The position numbers and the translations under genes were made by a program. Of a stretch of 64,000 bases of DNA, positions 35,301 to 48,600 are shown piece by piece (position 1 is the first letter of the stretch; every line of letters begins with the position of its first letter). The stretch is from Tetrahymena thermophila SB210 (Eukaryota > Ciliophora > Oligohymenophorea > Hymenostomatida > Tetrahymenidae), in assembly GCF_000189635.1 (NCBI RefSeq), contig NW_002475968.1:1-64000 (forward strand), read 5' to 3'. The notes beneath the pieces were generated by a model. That model ran no database searches and was not told the origin of the DNA. It was given only the letters and a program-made list of their open reading frames with translations.

Positions 35301-38300
35301 CATTCTTTAACACATACATTTGATTCGAGTAAGAGATCATTTTTGCATTTGGTACATTCAAGGTTTTTGTTACATTCAATGCAGTTTTCTTGGCATTTAA
35401 TGCATGAATTAGAATCATTATCCTTTGAATATCCTTCAGGACAACGCTCAATACACTCGTTATTAAATTATATTAAAGGGTTTTCACATTTATCTAAACA
35501 ATTTCCTTTGAATGCAAAATATCCTTCAAGGCATTTATCGCACATGTCTTTATTCTTACAAAATAAGCAATTTTCTGGGCAATTTAAACACAAATTTCCA
35601 TAAATGTAAGTTTTTTCTGGGCAACTATCAGAACATTATGAAGTGCTTTTGATTAGGAAAAATCTTTATTTACAAATAAGACATTGAGAATTATCCTTGC
35701 ACTCTTCACAATTAGGAATACATTTTAAGCAAGAGTTTGTTTTTTCATCTAAAAATGTTCCTTTAGGACAATCAATAACTTCTTCACACGTTTAAAGTTA
35801 CTTATTCTCCTTATACCCTTTGGAACATTCTTTTACACATGTTTTTGATTAAAGTAAGAAGTCAATTTTACATTTTAAGCAATCAAGATTTATGTTACAA
35901 TCTTTACAATTTTCTGGGCATTTGTAGCATAAATTAGAATCAATGTCATAAGAATATCCATCAGGACATTCTTCAACACATTCATTATTTAGCTGCTTAA
36001 GTGGCTTTTCACATTTATCAAAGCATTTTCCTTTATATTTAAAAAAGGAGTTTTAGCAGGAATCACAAAAATCAGAATCTTTACAATTTTAGCAATTTTA
36101 TGGACAATTGATGCATTATTAATTTTAAACATATGTATTTTCAGGGCATGGTTTTGAGCATTATTAAGTACTTTTTACAAAGTAAAATCCATCTTCACAT
36201 GTAATACATTAGGTTTAATTGAAACACTCCAAACAGTTAACACTACAAGATTAGCATTCTTTACTATCTTAATCTAAAAATTTTCCTGATGGGCATTTTA
36301 TAATTTGCTCACATGTTTTATCTTATTTATTTTCTTAATAACCATAAGAGCATTATTCTACACATAAATATTGTTATAACAAATAATTATCTTTGCATTT
36401 CTAGCATTCAAGCTTTTGATTGCATTCAGAGCAATTTTTAGGACATTTCATACATTAATTTAAATCTTTATCCAATGAGTATTCTTTTGGGCAACTCTCA
36501 ACACAGCGATCTTCTAATTTGACAAATTTGTTCTTACACTAATCAACACACAATCCTTCTTAGAAAAAGAATTATTTTTAGCATTATGTGCATTAATCTT
36601 TTTAAGTACAACTCAAACAGTTGCTTGGGCATTTTAAGCAGACTTAATCTTCTTAATAATTATCATTCGGACATTACACAGCACACTCTTGACTCTCTTT
36701 AACTAAAACAAATCCATCTTGACAATTCTTGCAAGTCTAAGAATCTGAACATTCTTAACAATTTTGTTTACATTTCAAGCATTAATTAGCGTTTTTATCT
36801 AAATAAGTGCCTTTCTCACAATCTTTTATTTATTCACAAATCATGTTTTAAGAATTAGCTATATACCCATCAGGACAACTATCTACACAGGTGTTATTAA
36901 ATAACAATTTCTTTTAAGAACACTTATCACAAGTTTATACACCTGAAGAGTTAGTTGAACATTCTATGCAATAAATATTAAATGCTTTATCACAACTGAC
37001 ACAGGACTTATTTTAAGCAAGAAGCCCTTTTGGACATTCATTAACACAAGTTCCATTGAAAACAATATCTTTGCAAATCTCACATTTTTTGCTTTTTAAA
37101 TTAGGTATTTTATCTCCCGTGCAAGTTTTTAAACAAGACATTGTTTCTTCGTCGATATATTAATCTGCAGGACACTTATCTACACACTTATTAGAGGAGA
37201 GATACTAACTTGAATTACTGCACGAAAGGCAGTTTTAAGGATTAATTGGATCACAAGTAGAACAATCTTTGTTATCACAGGCCTTGCAAATAAGCCTTTT
37301 GTTTCCGTTTATTAGCATGCTGCTAGCAAATTACCCTGGCGGACAAGTTAAGACGCAAGCTGATTGATCAGATAACAAAATTTGATTCTCAAATTAACAT
37401 TTTTAGCATTAATTTGAATCACATTGTTCACACATTTTAAACTTACTCTAACAGAGAGTGCAAACGTTTTTATACTGCTCTTTGAAGTGAGTTGCTGGAC
37501 AATCTTTAACACATTTCACTGAATTTTCAGAAATTTTTATTAATTGGTACCTAGAAGAGCATTCCAAGCATTTAAATTAGTTTTCAGGGTCGCATTTATT
37601 GCAGTTAGGGTCTTAGCATGATAAACAAACATTTGTTCCTTCTTGATCTTTAGTGCCAACTGATCCTAAATCGCAGGTTGGTTTGCAAGAATTTTTGTCT
37701 GATTATATATAATTATTAGAATCTATGCATTTAGTACAAAAATCTATCGTATTGCATGCTAAGCATCCTGGATAAACTACATCGCATCTTTCCATACATT
37801 TGTAGCTAACTTTATTTACTAAATATCCTTCATCACATTTTTCTTAGCATACTCCAACTTAATTGAACAAAGGCAATTTACAAACTTAGCAACGAGTTGG
37901 ATTTGAAGCTTGGCAAATAATGCAGTCACTATTTGTTTAGCATTTTTTACATTCTCTAATTGAACCAGAGCTGTCATTGTAATATCCTTCTTCACACTAG
38001 GTAAAGCAGCCAAGATTCTTATGAAGGTATTTCTGATTATTTTTGCATGAAATACATCCTGTAGCATTGCAATCTTAACACTCTTAGTAGATTTTAGAGC
38101 ACTATTAACAAACTCCATTTTAAGGTCCATACCCACTAGGACATGTATCAACACATTTGCCGTTTGAAAGAAATGAAAAATTCGAATTCTCGATACACTA
38201 AAGACAATTATTACTGTTTTATTAATCACAAATTTAGCAATTTTGGCTTAAACATTTTTTGCAGGTTTTTTAATTTTCATAATAGCCTGCAGGACATTAA

Positions 38301-41300
38301 TTCAAGCAGGATTTTTTATTTGGATCGTAAATAGGATAAGAAGATGAGCACTAAATGCAATTTTAGCTGTCGCAGGACTCGCAATTAGAGTATGTATCAG
38401 AACATTTTAAGCAGTTAAAAGCGTTTTCACTGCCTGCTTGTCCTTAATAGAAACCTGCTGAACATGAATTTACACATATCTAAGACTGTAAAAGAGGATT
38501 TGAAGATTTACTATCACATTTCAAACAGATTTAATTTTGATCGCACTTAGCGCAATCTTTTACAGTGCAACTCTAAACGCATTATAAATACCCAGAATCA
38601 GAATTTTCAGTCATTCCATCAGGGCATTTGTTGACACAATTCTAAGTTAATACATTCAAATAAAAGTTATTTGCGCATTAAGTACATTTGTCCGTTGTGC
38701 ATTTTTAACAATTAGGAAATTTATTTGAGCAAGTCTAACAAATGAATTTATCATCAGAAATAAATCCTTCTGGACATTAGTCTAAGCATTTGTTTTCATG
38801 TTTAAATGCTTTCTCCTAACATTAAAAGCAAGTAATTGAGTCACATAATGAGCATTTTTGAGGACATTATGAACACACTAATTAACTTGACTTCGTATTT
38901 TAGAAGTAACCATCAGGACAATTTGAATAGCAAGTTTATTATTCACTTAATAAATACTATCCATCTAAGCATCCTGTGCATTGAGTAGCAGTGCATTTTG
39001 CACAATTTGATTTAGGGAAAACATCTGAGCATTTACGACATTCGTTATTCTGGGACTTTACAAACCCTTCACTACAAGAGAGAACGCAATTAATTTCTTG
39101 CAAAAGCATATTTTATGGACACTAGGTGCAATTTTGAGGAGAATTAGGATCGCATTTCAGACAAACTGCGTTTGGGCATTTCAAACAAAGATTCTAATTA
39201 TCTGTCACTGCGGGATAGTATTTATCAATATTACAACTTGCTGAACATTTATTTTAATCTTAAATTAAATATTGACTTTTATCAGTACAAGATAAGCAAT
39301 TTTATTATGTGCATTTAAAACACCCTTAAAATAACGCACTACACAATTAACATGTTGACGAATTCTGCTAATAATATGAAATATCGCAACTCTACACGCA
39401 ATCCCCATTTTACATAAGGGGTAATTTGGAATTACATTTCGTACAAGTTTTTGGATTGCTGCTACTGCAAACTTCACAATTTAAGTTTTCACATTTTTTA
39501 CAAACTTTGCTAGAATTTGAGTAATAATTTGAGGGGCAAGAATCAACGCATGGAGATTTTCCGTTTTGACCTTCTAAGAAATATTGTGAACTATTACACT
39601 CAATACACTATCCTGAAGTACATTTTGAGCATCCACTGTAAATTTCACTACATTTTCTACATATTCTGTTTTCATCAGGTCCAAATCCTTAATCACATGT
39701 AGATTAGCAAATATTTACCATCAAATTAAAAGGATTGTTACATTTTTAGCATTTATCATCACCTAATTAGCAACTTGAACATTGCGGATCTTTACATTTA
39801 ATGCATCTTTTTTTATTAGGATCAGGATAGTATGTTTCATCTGGACAAGTCTTAGTACACTAATTATTAATAGTAATAAAAGAGCCTTTAGAACATTCTC
39901 TGCATGTATTTTAATCTAAGCATTATATGCAGTTTGAAGGACACTAATCACAAGTTTTACTTTAAGAATTTTTAAAGTAGTTAGGTCCACAATCATCAAC
40001 ACATTTCTATCCTAGAAGAAAAAAGCCTTTTTAACATTCAGAGCAAGCATTATCGTTTTCAGGTAAGCAAACTGAGCATTTTTATTAGTCTTAGCATTTA
40101 AAACACCTCTAAGTATTTGGATCCATCTGATAATTCTAATTGCATTTGCAAACACCTTTATCTAAGTACATATTTACAGCACAGGTAACACAGGATGTAG
40201 GAGAATCCTTACAAGTTAAGCAATTTGAAGAGCATTTTTTACAGCTCATATCATTATTGACTTTAACAGTATAATAACCTTCCATACATTAAGTGCACAT
40301 ATTTTAATTAAAACAGCTGATACATTTTGGTAATTCGCACTAATTAAAAATGAAAATAATAAGTTTGAAAGAATAAATATAAGATCTGTCTTTATTTACA
40401 AAATGTAAAATATGCCAAAATAAATCAGTAGATAAATAATTAAATTGAAATTATGTAATATTTGAGCAGTAATTTAAATTAATTGCGATGATCTAAATAA
40501 AGTTTAATAAAAATAAATCTTTTACACCACAAGATCAAAAATTGACCACCAATTTAATGAAATGAAATTAAATTAGCTATTAAATAAATTACATTGTATG
40601 CATAAGCAAAAATTTCTCTTATGCCAAAGTAAGATTAAGGAGACAGATTAGTGATCTTAATTTGAGTGCTTTCACTTTTTGAATCTATGTCAAAAGAATC
40701 TAAAAATTCTCCCATTTTATCAATTTGATTCATTCCACAAATGTTTGGAGAGTTCTAGTCAGAAGATTTTTAATAATTAACATCAACCACTTTTTTCCCA
40801 TTATTTACAGAAACACTAGCGATAGTGAAGTCTTCTGCTTAATCAGGAATATCGATTGCTATATACTTGAATGCTAATTTAAATTTTTTGTACTTTTTGT
40901 TGTTTGTAAAAGAAATTTATATTTCGCTTTTAAATACATTTAAAAAAAATCCCCCAAAGAGCTAGAAAGTATTGCACTTAGAAACTATGCCACCATTTGA
41001 TTAATTTTAGAAGTTAAATCCAGACCACTGAAACCCAAGATTTTGTATCTCTAAAATCGAAAAATCATTTGTGATCAGTCCTTGAAAAAGAAATTCTCCT
41101 ATTCAAATATTAGTTAGTTAGTAACAAGTTGATTATTTAAGTTTACTACAAATTTTAATTTTACCTTAAATATCTTCTATGTTAAATTAGCAATATGGTC
41201 TAGTTGAAATATTAGCTTTTGTATAAGAAGTAGGACAATCTTCAATGCATTAACCTTAGAATATTGGCATATTTTTCTCACATTTTAAACAAACTCCTTT

Positions 41301-42270
41301 AAAACTATCCCAAAGGCTGCAATATTTAGAAAAAATGCAAATATTATTAAACTAGAACCAATATTCAGATTGATCACATGAATCAGAGCACTAACCTTTA
41401 TATAATACCTTTTTAGGGTCAGAACATGAGCATTTTCCGCTTTATGGATTATTTTCATAACATTTCGTGCAATTAGACTCGCTTGGCCCACTACACTCAA
41501 AGCAAGTAGGATGACAAGTATTTAATGAAATTTGAAGTGACATTAGGCGAAAATAGCTCTAATCCTAGCATTACTCTTAAAAACTTACAATTTTCTACTT
41601 TGTATAACCATTGAATGAATATTATCCTATTAAAATATATGAAAAATTATATTGTTAAAAATAACTCTCAATCCAAATTTACCAGAATAATATTGCTGGA
41701 TGAGCAGGTCATCACTAGAAAATGATTTTTCTTGATTTGTGTTTATTTGTAAGAATCTTTAATTTTAGATATAATTTTTATAATCAAATGCCTATAATAA
41801 TCTATTGCTAGCTTTATTACAATTAGCTATTAATTTACTTTTCTAATCAAATAATATAGGTACTTAGCTTGTGTCATCAATTTTAACTTCTATTTTTTAA
41901 TTGTTTAGAGCTTACATATATATCATATCAAATGATACTGAGCTTCTATAATATGGTACTTGGATATCTATTTTAAATAAAGCATTATTTTTAGATTTAA
42001 CTCCATCATTCTAGCAAGTAAATTATCCTAAATAAGACCTAAAAAATTAGGTATCATCTTGAGAGTAAGTGCAATCAAACAAATTGTAATCATCTTTAAA
42101 CTTAGCAATGTTAAAACCATCTATTGTCAATGCTGGATAATCAATTACTATATAAAATATTATAAATATTATTAAGAAGTACTTAAAATTATAAATATTT
42201 TACTGCAATTACAAAATTTGAGAATTATTATTGATAAAATGCTTTACAAAGTTAATATTTTTTAGTTCAT
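32393..42270 (-). CDS. Giant cysteine-rich (furin-like repeat) multi-pass membrane protein
   Basis: Exon 1 is 42270-42204 and encodes a signal peptide starting MNQKILTLQSILSIIIL. Exon 2 starts at 42147, and a few short introns follow (near 41,690-41,590, 41,160-41,090 and 40,610-40,340). An N-terminal extracellular domain leads into dozens of Cys-rich modules of the form CxxCxxxCxxC with NCLDCKDKGICNKC-like spacing, typical of furin-like or growth-factor-receptor repeats. Adjacent modules between 34,700 and 36,000 are close copies. The C-terminal part (about 33,450-32,393) has several hydrophobic segments, the last within SVIFTIIFLIQFLSVVIKAI, and stops at TGA 32395-32393. Estimated length is around 3,000 aa. 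The domain order suggests a large surface receptor or adhesion protein; similar ciliate proteins are numerous and uncharacterised. Confidence 0.85.
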
Positions 42271-44535
42271 TCTTTAACTTATTTTTTTATTTTCTACTTA
42301 CATTTAATTAATTGTTTGATTTTTGCTATTATTTTATTTGTTTGTTTGTTTATTTATTTATTTGTTTTTGCTCTTAATTAAATCTAGATAAATAGATAGT
42401 TAGATAATTTGATAATTAATAACATTAAAATAATCTTTTATTCAGTGAAGCAGACATCTCTGTATGGTCTAGCTATCATACGTAATAGTTAAATATTGAA
42501 AAATAATGTATCTTATTTACAACGAGCTTATTATTTTTAATTAATTAATAATATTATTTAAAATTTAACACAAAATTGTTTTAAATATAATATTCATTTC
42601 AATATTATAAAATAACATATTAATTAGATCTAATTAATTTATGTAAATGAATAAATATATTAATTTTTAATTCAAACAATTATAATAAATTATTAATTAC
42701 TTAATATTTTATGTGTAAAAAATTCTACATAAAAAATAATTTAAATTTAAACAATAATTTATCAATTAAAATTTTTAATTTATTTAAAATATTTACCGAT
42801 TTGTTATATTAAGATTATTATATCGTTTCTTATTTAAAATAAAATTTAATTTTATATTATTAATAAGTATTTTTTAACCTGAAAAATAATAAATAAAAAT
42901 TATTATTTTAATATTACCATTATTCCTAAAATCATCTAATATCAAATATGGAAAATATAGAAGAAATAAAATTAAAAATAGAAATGAATTATGAGGCGTG
43001 GGTTATTAAATTCAAGTAGATTATTAAAAATAAAAATTCAAATAAATTTTAATTTTTAAATTTACTTAAAAATCCTCGAAAATACATTCATACACCTCCC
43101 CCTCACCTCTCATAATTACATGTTAAAGTAAAATATTTATTAAAAAACAATTACTATCTAAAGTTTTTAAATAAGAAATTATTTTTAAAATCAATAAAAT
43201 GATGACTATTGATCATTAAAAAGCAAATATTCACAAAAATTCAACCATTAAGTGATTATTTACTTAATCATTCATTTTTAATATTGAAATAACTAAATTT
43301 TATCTTTTCATCATCCAATTTTATTGCTTAAGTATATATAAAATGTTTTATTAACTTGTTATTTTATTTTTGTATATATTTTTACATTAAAAAATAAAAA
43401 ATATTTAAATTTTGACTTTAATTAAAAAAAACCCAAAAATGAAAGCCTGATAATTATTTTAAAAAATGGCTCAAAAAACTAATTATTACTTGAGGTATAT
43501 TTTAATTTGAGATTAATTGGAATTGTTGCAGAAATGTGTCACTTTAAAAATTAGAAAACGTAATAATTTGTAAATAAATATAGATGAGTTGTTATTAAAA
43601 TATAGAACAATCTCAATAAATATGTATTCGCTGATTAATCAATAATCATATTATCTAACGTTATTATCACATAAATATAATAAGTACCCTATGATTATAT
43701 TTCTTCTTTTAAAATAATACTTAGAATTAGCTATTTTTTTAAATCAAATTTTTAAAAAAATTATTTGAATATTAAGAAGGTTTATTTTTTAAATTAGTTA
43801 GTTAATTTATTAAGAAAAAAAGTAATTATTTCTTTTCAAATTCAAACTATTGAAATTGTTTCCTTAAATATACTTTGAAAATGCAAAAATCAATTAATAT
43901 TTAAGTTTTAAAAACACATTTCAAAATAAATATAAAACTACTTGATATTTGAGTATTAATATTGAAGGGTTCTTGAAAATTTAATAGTATAAATACTTAT
44001 TAATGCAAATTAAAATGAAATCTGCCAATTAAATCTAAGATAAAACATTCATAGTCAAAATAGTAGTTATTTTTAATTTATATATCAATCTCAATAAATA
44101 TGAATTGGTAGATTTATCAATAATCATTTTATATACGATTTTATGATAAATATATAATGAGAGCCCTATAATTATATTCCTTCTTTAAAAATAGTACTTT
44201 AAGTAAGCTATTTTTTTAAATATCAATGTTTAGATAATTATTTGAATGTAAAGAATGTTTATTTTTTTAGTTAGTTATCTTCTTAATTACAATTTACAAC
44301 TTACTAGAAGAAAATAGTAGTTATTTCTTTTAAGAATTTAGATAGTAAGTAAAAAGTATTTATTTACTTATAAAATACCAAAAGAAATTAATATTTAAGT
44401 ATTAAAAGCATATTTCAACATAAATATAAAACTACTTCACATTTTAGTATTAAATATTAAATGATTCTCACATTTTAATAGAAAGAGTATTAATAAATAA
44501 ATGACTATCAAAATCAAAATTTAAAATATATTGAA
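42271..44535. other. Intergenic, with a palindrome and a tandem duplication
   Basis: No gene was recognised between the giant Cys-rich gene and the candidate at 44536. The region holds the G/C-armed palindrome at 42985-43122 and most of the duplication at 43610-44595. Confidence 0.5.
42985..43122. repeat. G/C-armed imperfect palindrome
   Basis: The left arm AATTATGAGGCGTGGG (about 42985-43003) pairs imperfectly with CCCCCTCACCTCTCATAATT (about 43099-43118). It has the same design as the 8.4-kb element: an AT-rich outer arm and a G-run or C-run inside. Confidence 0.6.
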
Positions 44536-44595
44536 TCAATTAAAATAAAATGTGCCAACCAAGTCATATATAAAACACTGATTTTAATTACATAG
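43610..44595. repeat. Diverged tandem duplication, ~484-bp offset
   Basis: Copy 1 (about 43610-44055) and copy 2 (about 44093-44595) share ordered blocks. These include CAATCTCAATAAATATG, TTAATATTTAAGT followed by CATTTCAA, AAATATAAAACTACTT, and AAATTAAAATGAAAT-like ends. Divergence is substantial, so the duplication is not recent. Confidence 0.8.
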
Positions 44596-44886
44596 ATCAT
44601 TTAAATGATTTATTTAATCCTTTGCTAGATATACAGATGTAAGAACTATTAGAGAACCTAATATTTGCAAAAGAGGTATTAACTCATTTGAAATTTATAT
44701 AAAAGAATGAATATGCTTCTATAATAGTTTAAATTGATTTACTACTTACATTTATAAGCAATAAAATATTTAAATTTACTTATAACTATTAATCAATTAA
44801 ATATTTTAAGTATCTCTTTCAATATTATCATAGAAATTTGAGTTGTTCTCAAAGAGTTTATCAACATTAATTCTTTTCTTTTTCAT
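44536..44886 (-). CDS. Candidate small ORF, 116 aa, unknown
   Basis: A code-6 frame from ATG 44886-44884 to TGA 44538-44536, 117 codons. The N-terminus is MKKKRINVDKLFENNSNF and there is a hydrophobic stretch LIPLLQILGSLIVL. An overlapping upstream frame from about 44991 (MLNQYLSFVQKLL) might belong to a spliced longer version. Its last residues (CFIYDLVGTFYFN) fall in the duplicated block. In copy 1 the same frame would give CFILDLIGRFHFN, with several silent or conservative changes, mild evidence that the segment is or was coding. No homology was recognised. This is a weak call. Confidence 0.3.
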
Positions 44887-44991
44887 AATTTTTCTCTATA
44901 AATGGTGATAGATGTTCTTTATAATTTTCTAGAAAGCAGTTTAAGAGTTTTTAAACAAATGAGAGATATTGATTTAGCATAGAAATAAAAA

Positions 44992-45681
44992 TCAATAAAT
45001 TATATTTAAATTAAGGAAACAATTTAAGATTAGTTACTAAATATATAATGTTGATTGAAAGTTTTTTTGAAGTTTATTGATTTGAATAACAAACGCAAAA
45101 AGAACTAATTTCTTTTAATTAATTTTTTTTGTTTAGGTGATTACAATAGCCTTTATTTCTATATATTTTACTATTTCTTGCTTTTATTTTTATAATTTCA
45201 ATTTTTTTCTACTTGATAATATCCTAATTTATTAAAAATATCATTTTTTAGTTAAAAATTTAGTTTGAAAATAATTTTAATTCTTTATTCAACTATCTAA
45301 TTTATTTTCTTTTATTCAAATAAATTACAAATTTGTAAGCTTGAATGAATTCTTTCAAAAAATTTAAATTTCTTTTAACGTTATTAAGTAACATAATTAA
45401 TTATTATTAAATAGAATCAAATTCACTTCAAAAGCTGAAAAGCTGGATCTTTCTTTTAAGATTGATTTGCGTTCTTTAATTAAAAAATAATCAGCCTATT
45501 ATAGAAAAGGTGTTGAAAGAAATTTCAACTAATGAATTCTATCAAATTTAAATATAGTATCAACAAATAAATCAATTATTTTTTTCTATTTTATTATCAC
45601 TATATATAGAAAGTGCTTCTATACTTTATGAAGGAAATATAATTAATTTAACTAAAATAAATTAGATATTATATTTGTCAA
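44992..45681. other. Intergenic, upstream of the LVIVD/cadherin-like gene
   Basis: AT-rich region directly upstream of the ATG at 45682. Nothing specific was recognised. Confidence 0.4.
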
Positions 45682-48600
45682 ATGAGCTTAAAATTCATTA
45701 TTTTAGCTTTCAATTTATTGATGCATGCTTCATGTATCTTTTAATAATCAAGTAGGTTGACGCAATCTTTTACTTAAGCTTCAAACGATACTTCAGTATG
45801 GCCTATATTCAAGCCCTATCCTGTATTCTCCACAGATTCTTTACAATTTTGCAAATATTATATGAACTCTTATCTTTACTATTTTACTTATTCATAAAGA
45901 TAGTATATATTTCTTAGTTTATAGACTTGTGGCTTCAATCTATTTAGCGTTAATGATCCATCTAATCCTAAACTTGAAGTTAACTATGCCATACAAAGCG
46001 GATAAATCAATAAATCTACTTTTGATACTTTAAGAAACTTACTTTTTGTTTGTTAATCTGAAGGTAATGTTTTTTATATTGATTTCTAAAAAAATTCAAC
46101 CTAAGTCAACTTAGCATTCTAAACAAATAACTCTTTGCAAGCATACTCAGTAGAATTTATAGCTGGAGTTTAAGACGCTATTTTAGTAGTCTGCTATAAT
46201 GAAATATAAATATTTCAAAGTCAAATTAATAATCAACAAAGTTACTGGATGGATTTGTCAAATTTCAAATATTATCGTTCAATAGTACTTTAATAAGCAA
46301 ATGTAATAGTTAAGGTATAATTTATTAACAACCTGCTACTTGTTGGTAGCAAATTTATTGGACTATAAGTATATTCTACAGATTCTACTACCTTTAATAA
46401 AGATGCAACATATACTTACCTATCAATTTACTTACCTACTTATTAGTATGTCCAGGATTTTCATCTAAAATCTAATAATATCTTATACTTACTAATGAAT
46501 TACGGAGGATTCTATGTGTATGATTTTTCAGCTTGTATACTTAGCGGAACTGTTCATAACTGCTCAAATATCAATTATTTTTCACAATAAATCTAAAATA
46601 CTAAATCAGGCACGATGTACGTTTCTAAAGATGAAAAATACATTTATACACAATTCAGCTCTTAAGGTATTATCATTTATGATATAACCTAGTAGATTTT
46701 AAAAACTTTTTAGACTATTTAAATCAAAGGTGAGTCTGATTTTATTGCTCTAAATGATAAAGAAAATTTAATATTTTTTTCTGGAACTCTTTAGTTCTAA
46801 ATATATATAAAATCTAATACTAATAACATTCTTCTTGATAGACCGAACATATTGTCAAACATAGTCTAAAGTTATGACATAAATTTCTATAAAGATACTA
46901 CTTATGTAAACCCCGATATTTCGTGTATAGTAGATACTAACAAGGGAATAGTATTTCTGACAAGAATAACTTAAGGTATTGTAGTTTTATAGAGATAACC
47001 TTAAGGAATATTGAAAGAAATAATTTAATTAGAGAAAAATGTTTAGTACTAATATGTCATGAAATTTAAATACTTCATAACTGAATCTCTAATGTATGTT
47101 ACTAAAGGACCTGCTGGTTTAAGTGTTATGGATTTTACTAATCCAGCTACTCCAGTTTATATATAAAATAATTTGACTTTTGGAGTAAAAAGCCCTTTTT
47201 TCTACTTCATGGACTGTAATTACTAAGAAACTATGTGCTATATTAGCTCTACATAAACAGGGGTGGTGTTAATAGATATTTCAGATAAAAGAAATCCTAA
47301 GCTGCTATCGATTTTCAATAGTAATAACTTAAGTATAGGATCATAGACTATTAGCCAATCTGTTTTCATGAGAAATAAGTCTATTTTATTTAGCTCCACA
47401 TAAACATATGGCATAATAGTACTAGATTTAACAGAAAAAAGTAACCCTAAACTCATATCATCACTATTTACTAATGAAGCCTCTGGACCATTGTAATTCA
47501 TTATCAATAATATATGTAATTAAAAATATTTATTTCTTTTTAAAAAATAGACTAACTTCAGATGATAAGTATTTAATTATTTCTAGTACTTACAAAGGAT
47601 TGATTATTTGTGATACAAGTGATCTTACTCAGTTAAAAATAATTTCTACAGTATAACTGATTGGAGGTCTTATATAGGGATTATTTATGAGTAATGAAAA
47701 ATACGTGGTCATACCTTCATATGAAGAACCTGCATTTTACTTAATTGACATTTAAGATAAGCTAAATCCTATTCTTCTGTAAACTTGGAAAAAATAAACT
47801 CCAGGTAACTATATTGATGTGTGCATAGGCTAAGATGAAAATGATGGGTATCTGACCTCTGATATACCATTAGTATCCATCAATCTGAAAAGCTAAATTA
47901 TTTTTTATTAATTTACCTATCAAATAACTACACTTCAAGGTACGAACCAACAAACTTATTAAGAAATAGACTCTACGTAACCCATTTATGTTGGATAATA
48001 ATTGAATATGTATGTGTTTCCTCTTTACTCTGAAAATTAGGTTATAATAAAAAGCGTATATTCTTATGAAGATTACATTTTATAACCTTTATAATCATGG
48101 ATAAGATTCTCATCTGCTTAAAACCTCCTTAAAATTAATGTTGTAAAGGACTCTCTATCATAAAACTCTCAAGGACAGTATGTTGAAACTACTATAAATC
48201 TTGTTTTTCAAACATTTTTAAAACTTACAAGTTCAAGTTTTGTGAATTCATATTTAGGAATAGATTCTTCTTTATCTGCTAAAATTTTAAACCAGTGTCA
48301 GCTCCTTGGCCTTGTAGATGTTTAAAATACTGTAGCCCAAGATTTTGATCCTAGAGTTTCTCTGAAACTAGATATTACCAGTATATCAAGTGCAGATTTT
48401 TAAGCTACATTAACACCTGATAAATTGCAAGACATAAATACTGCAATAAAATATGTTCTGCAACACAGCATAGTATATTACCCAATTTAATTACAGATAT
48501 CTCCATCGCTGAAATTAAATATAGATAACCCTTAGCAATATATCTATAGCCTATAATCTTAAGTTACAATTTATGTTAGCGTAGCTAATATTTCTTAAGG

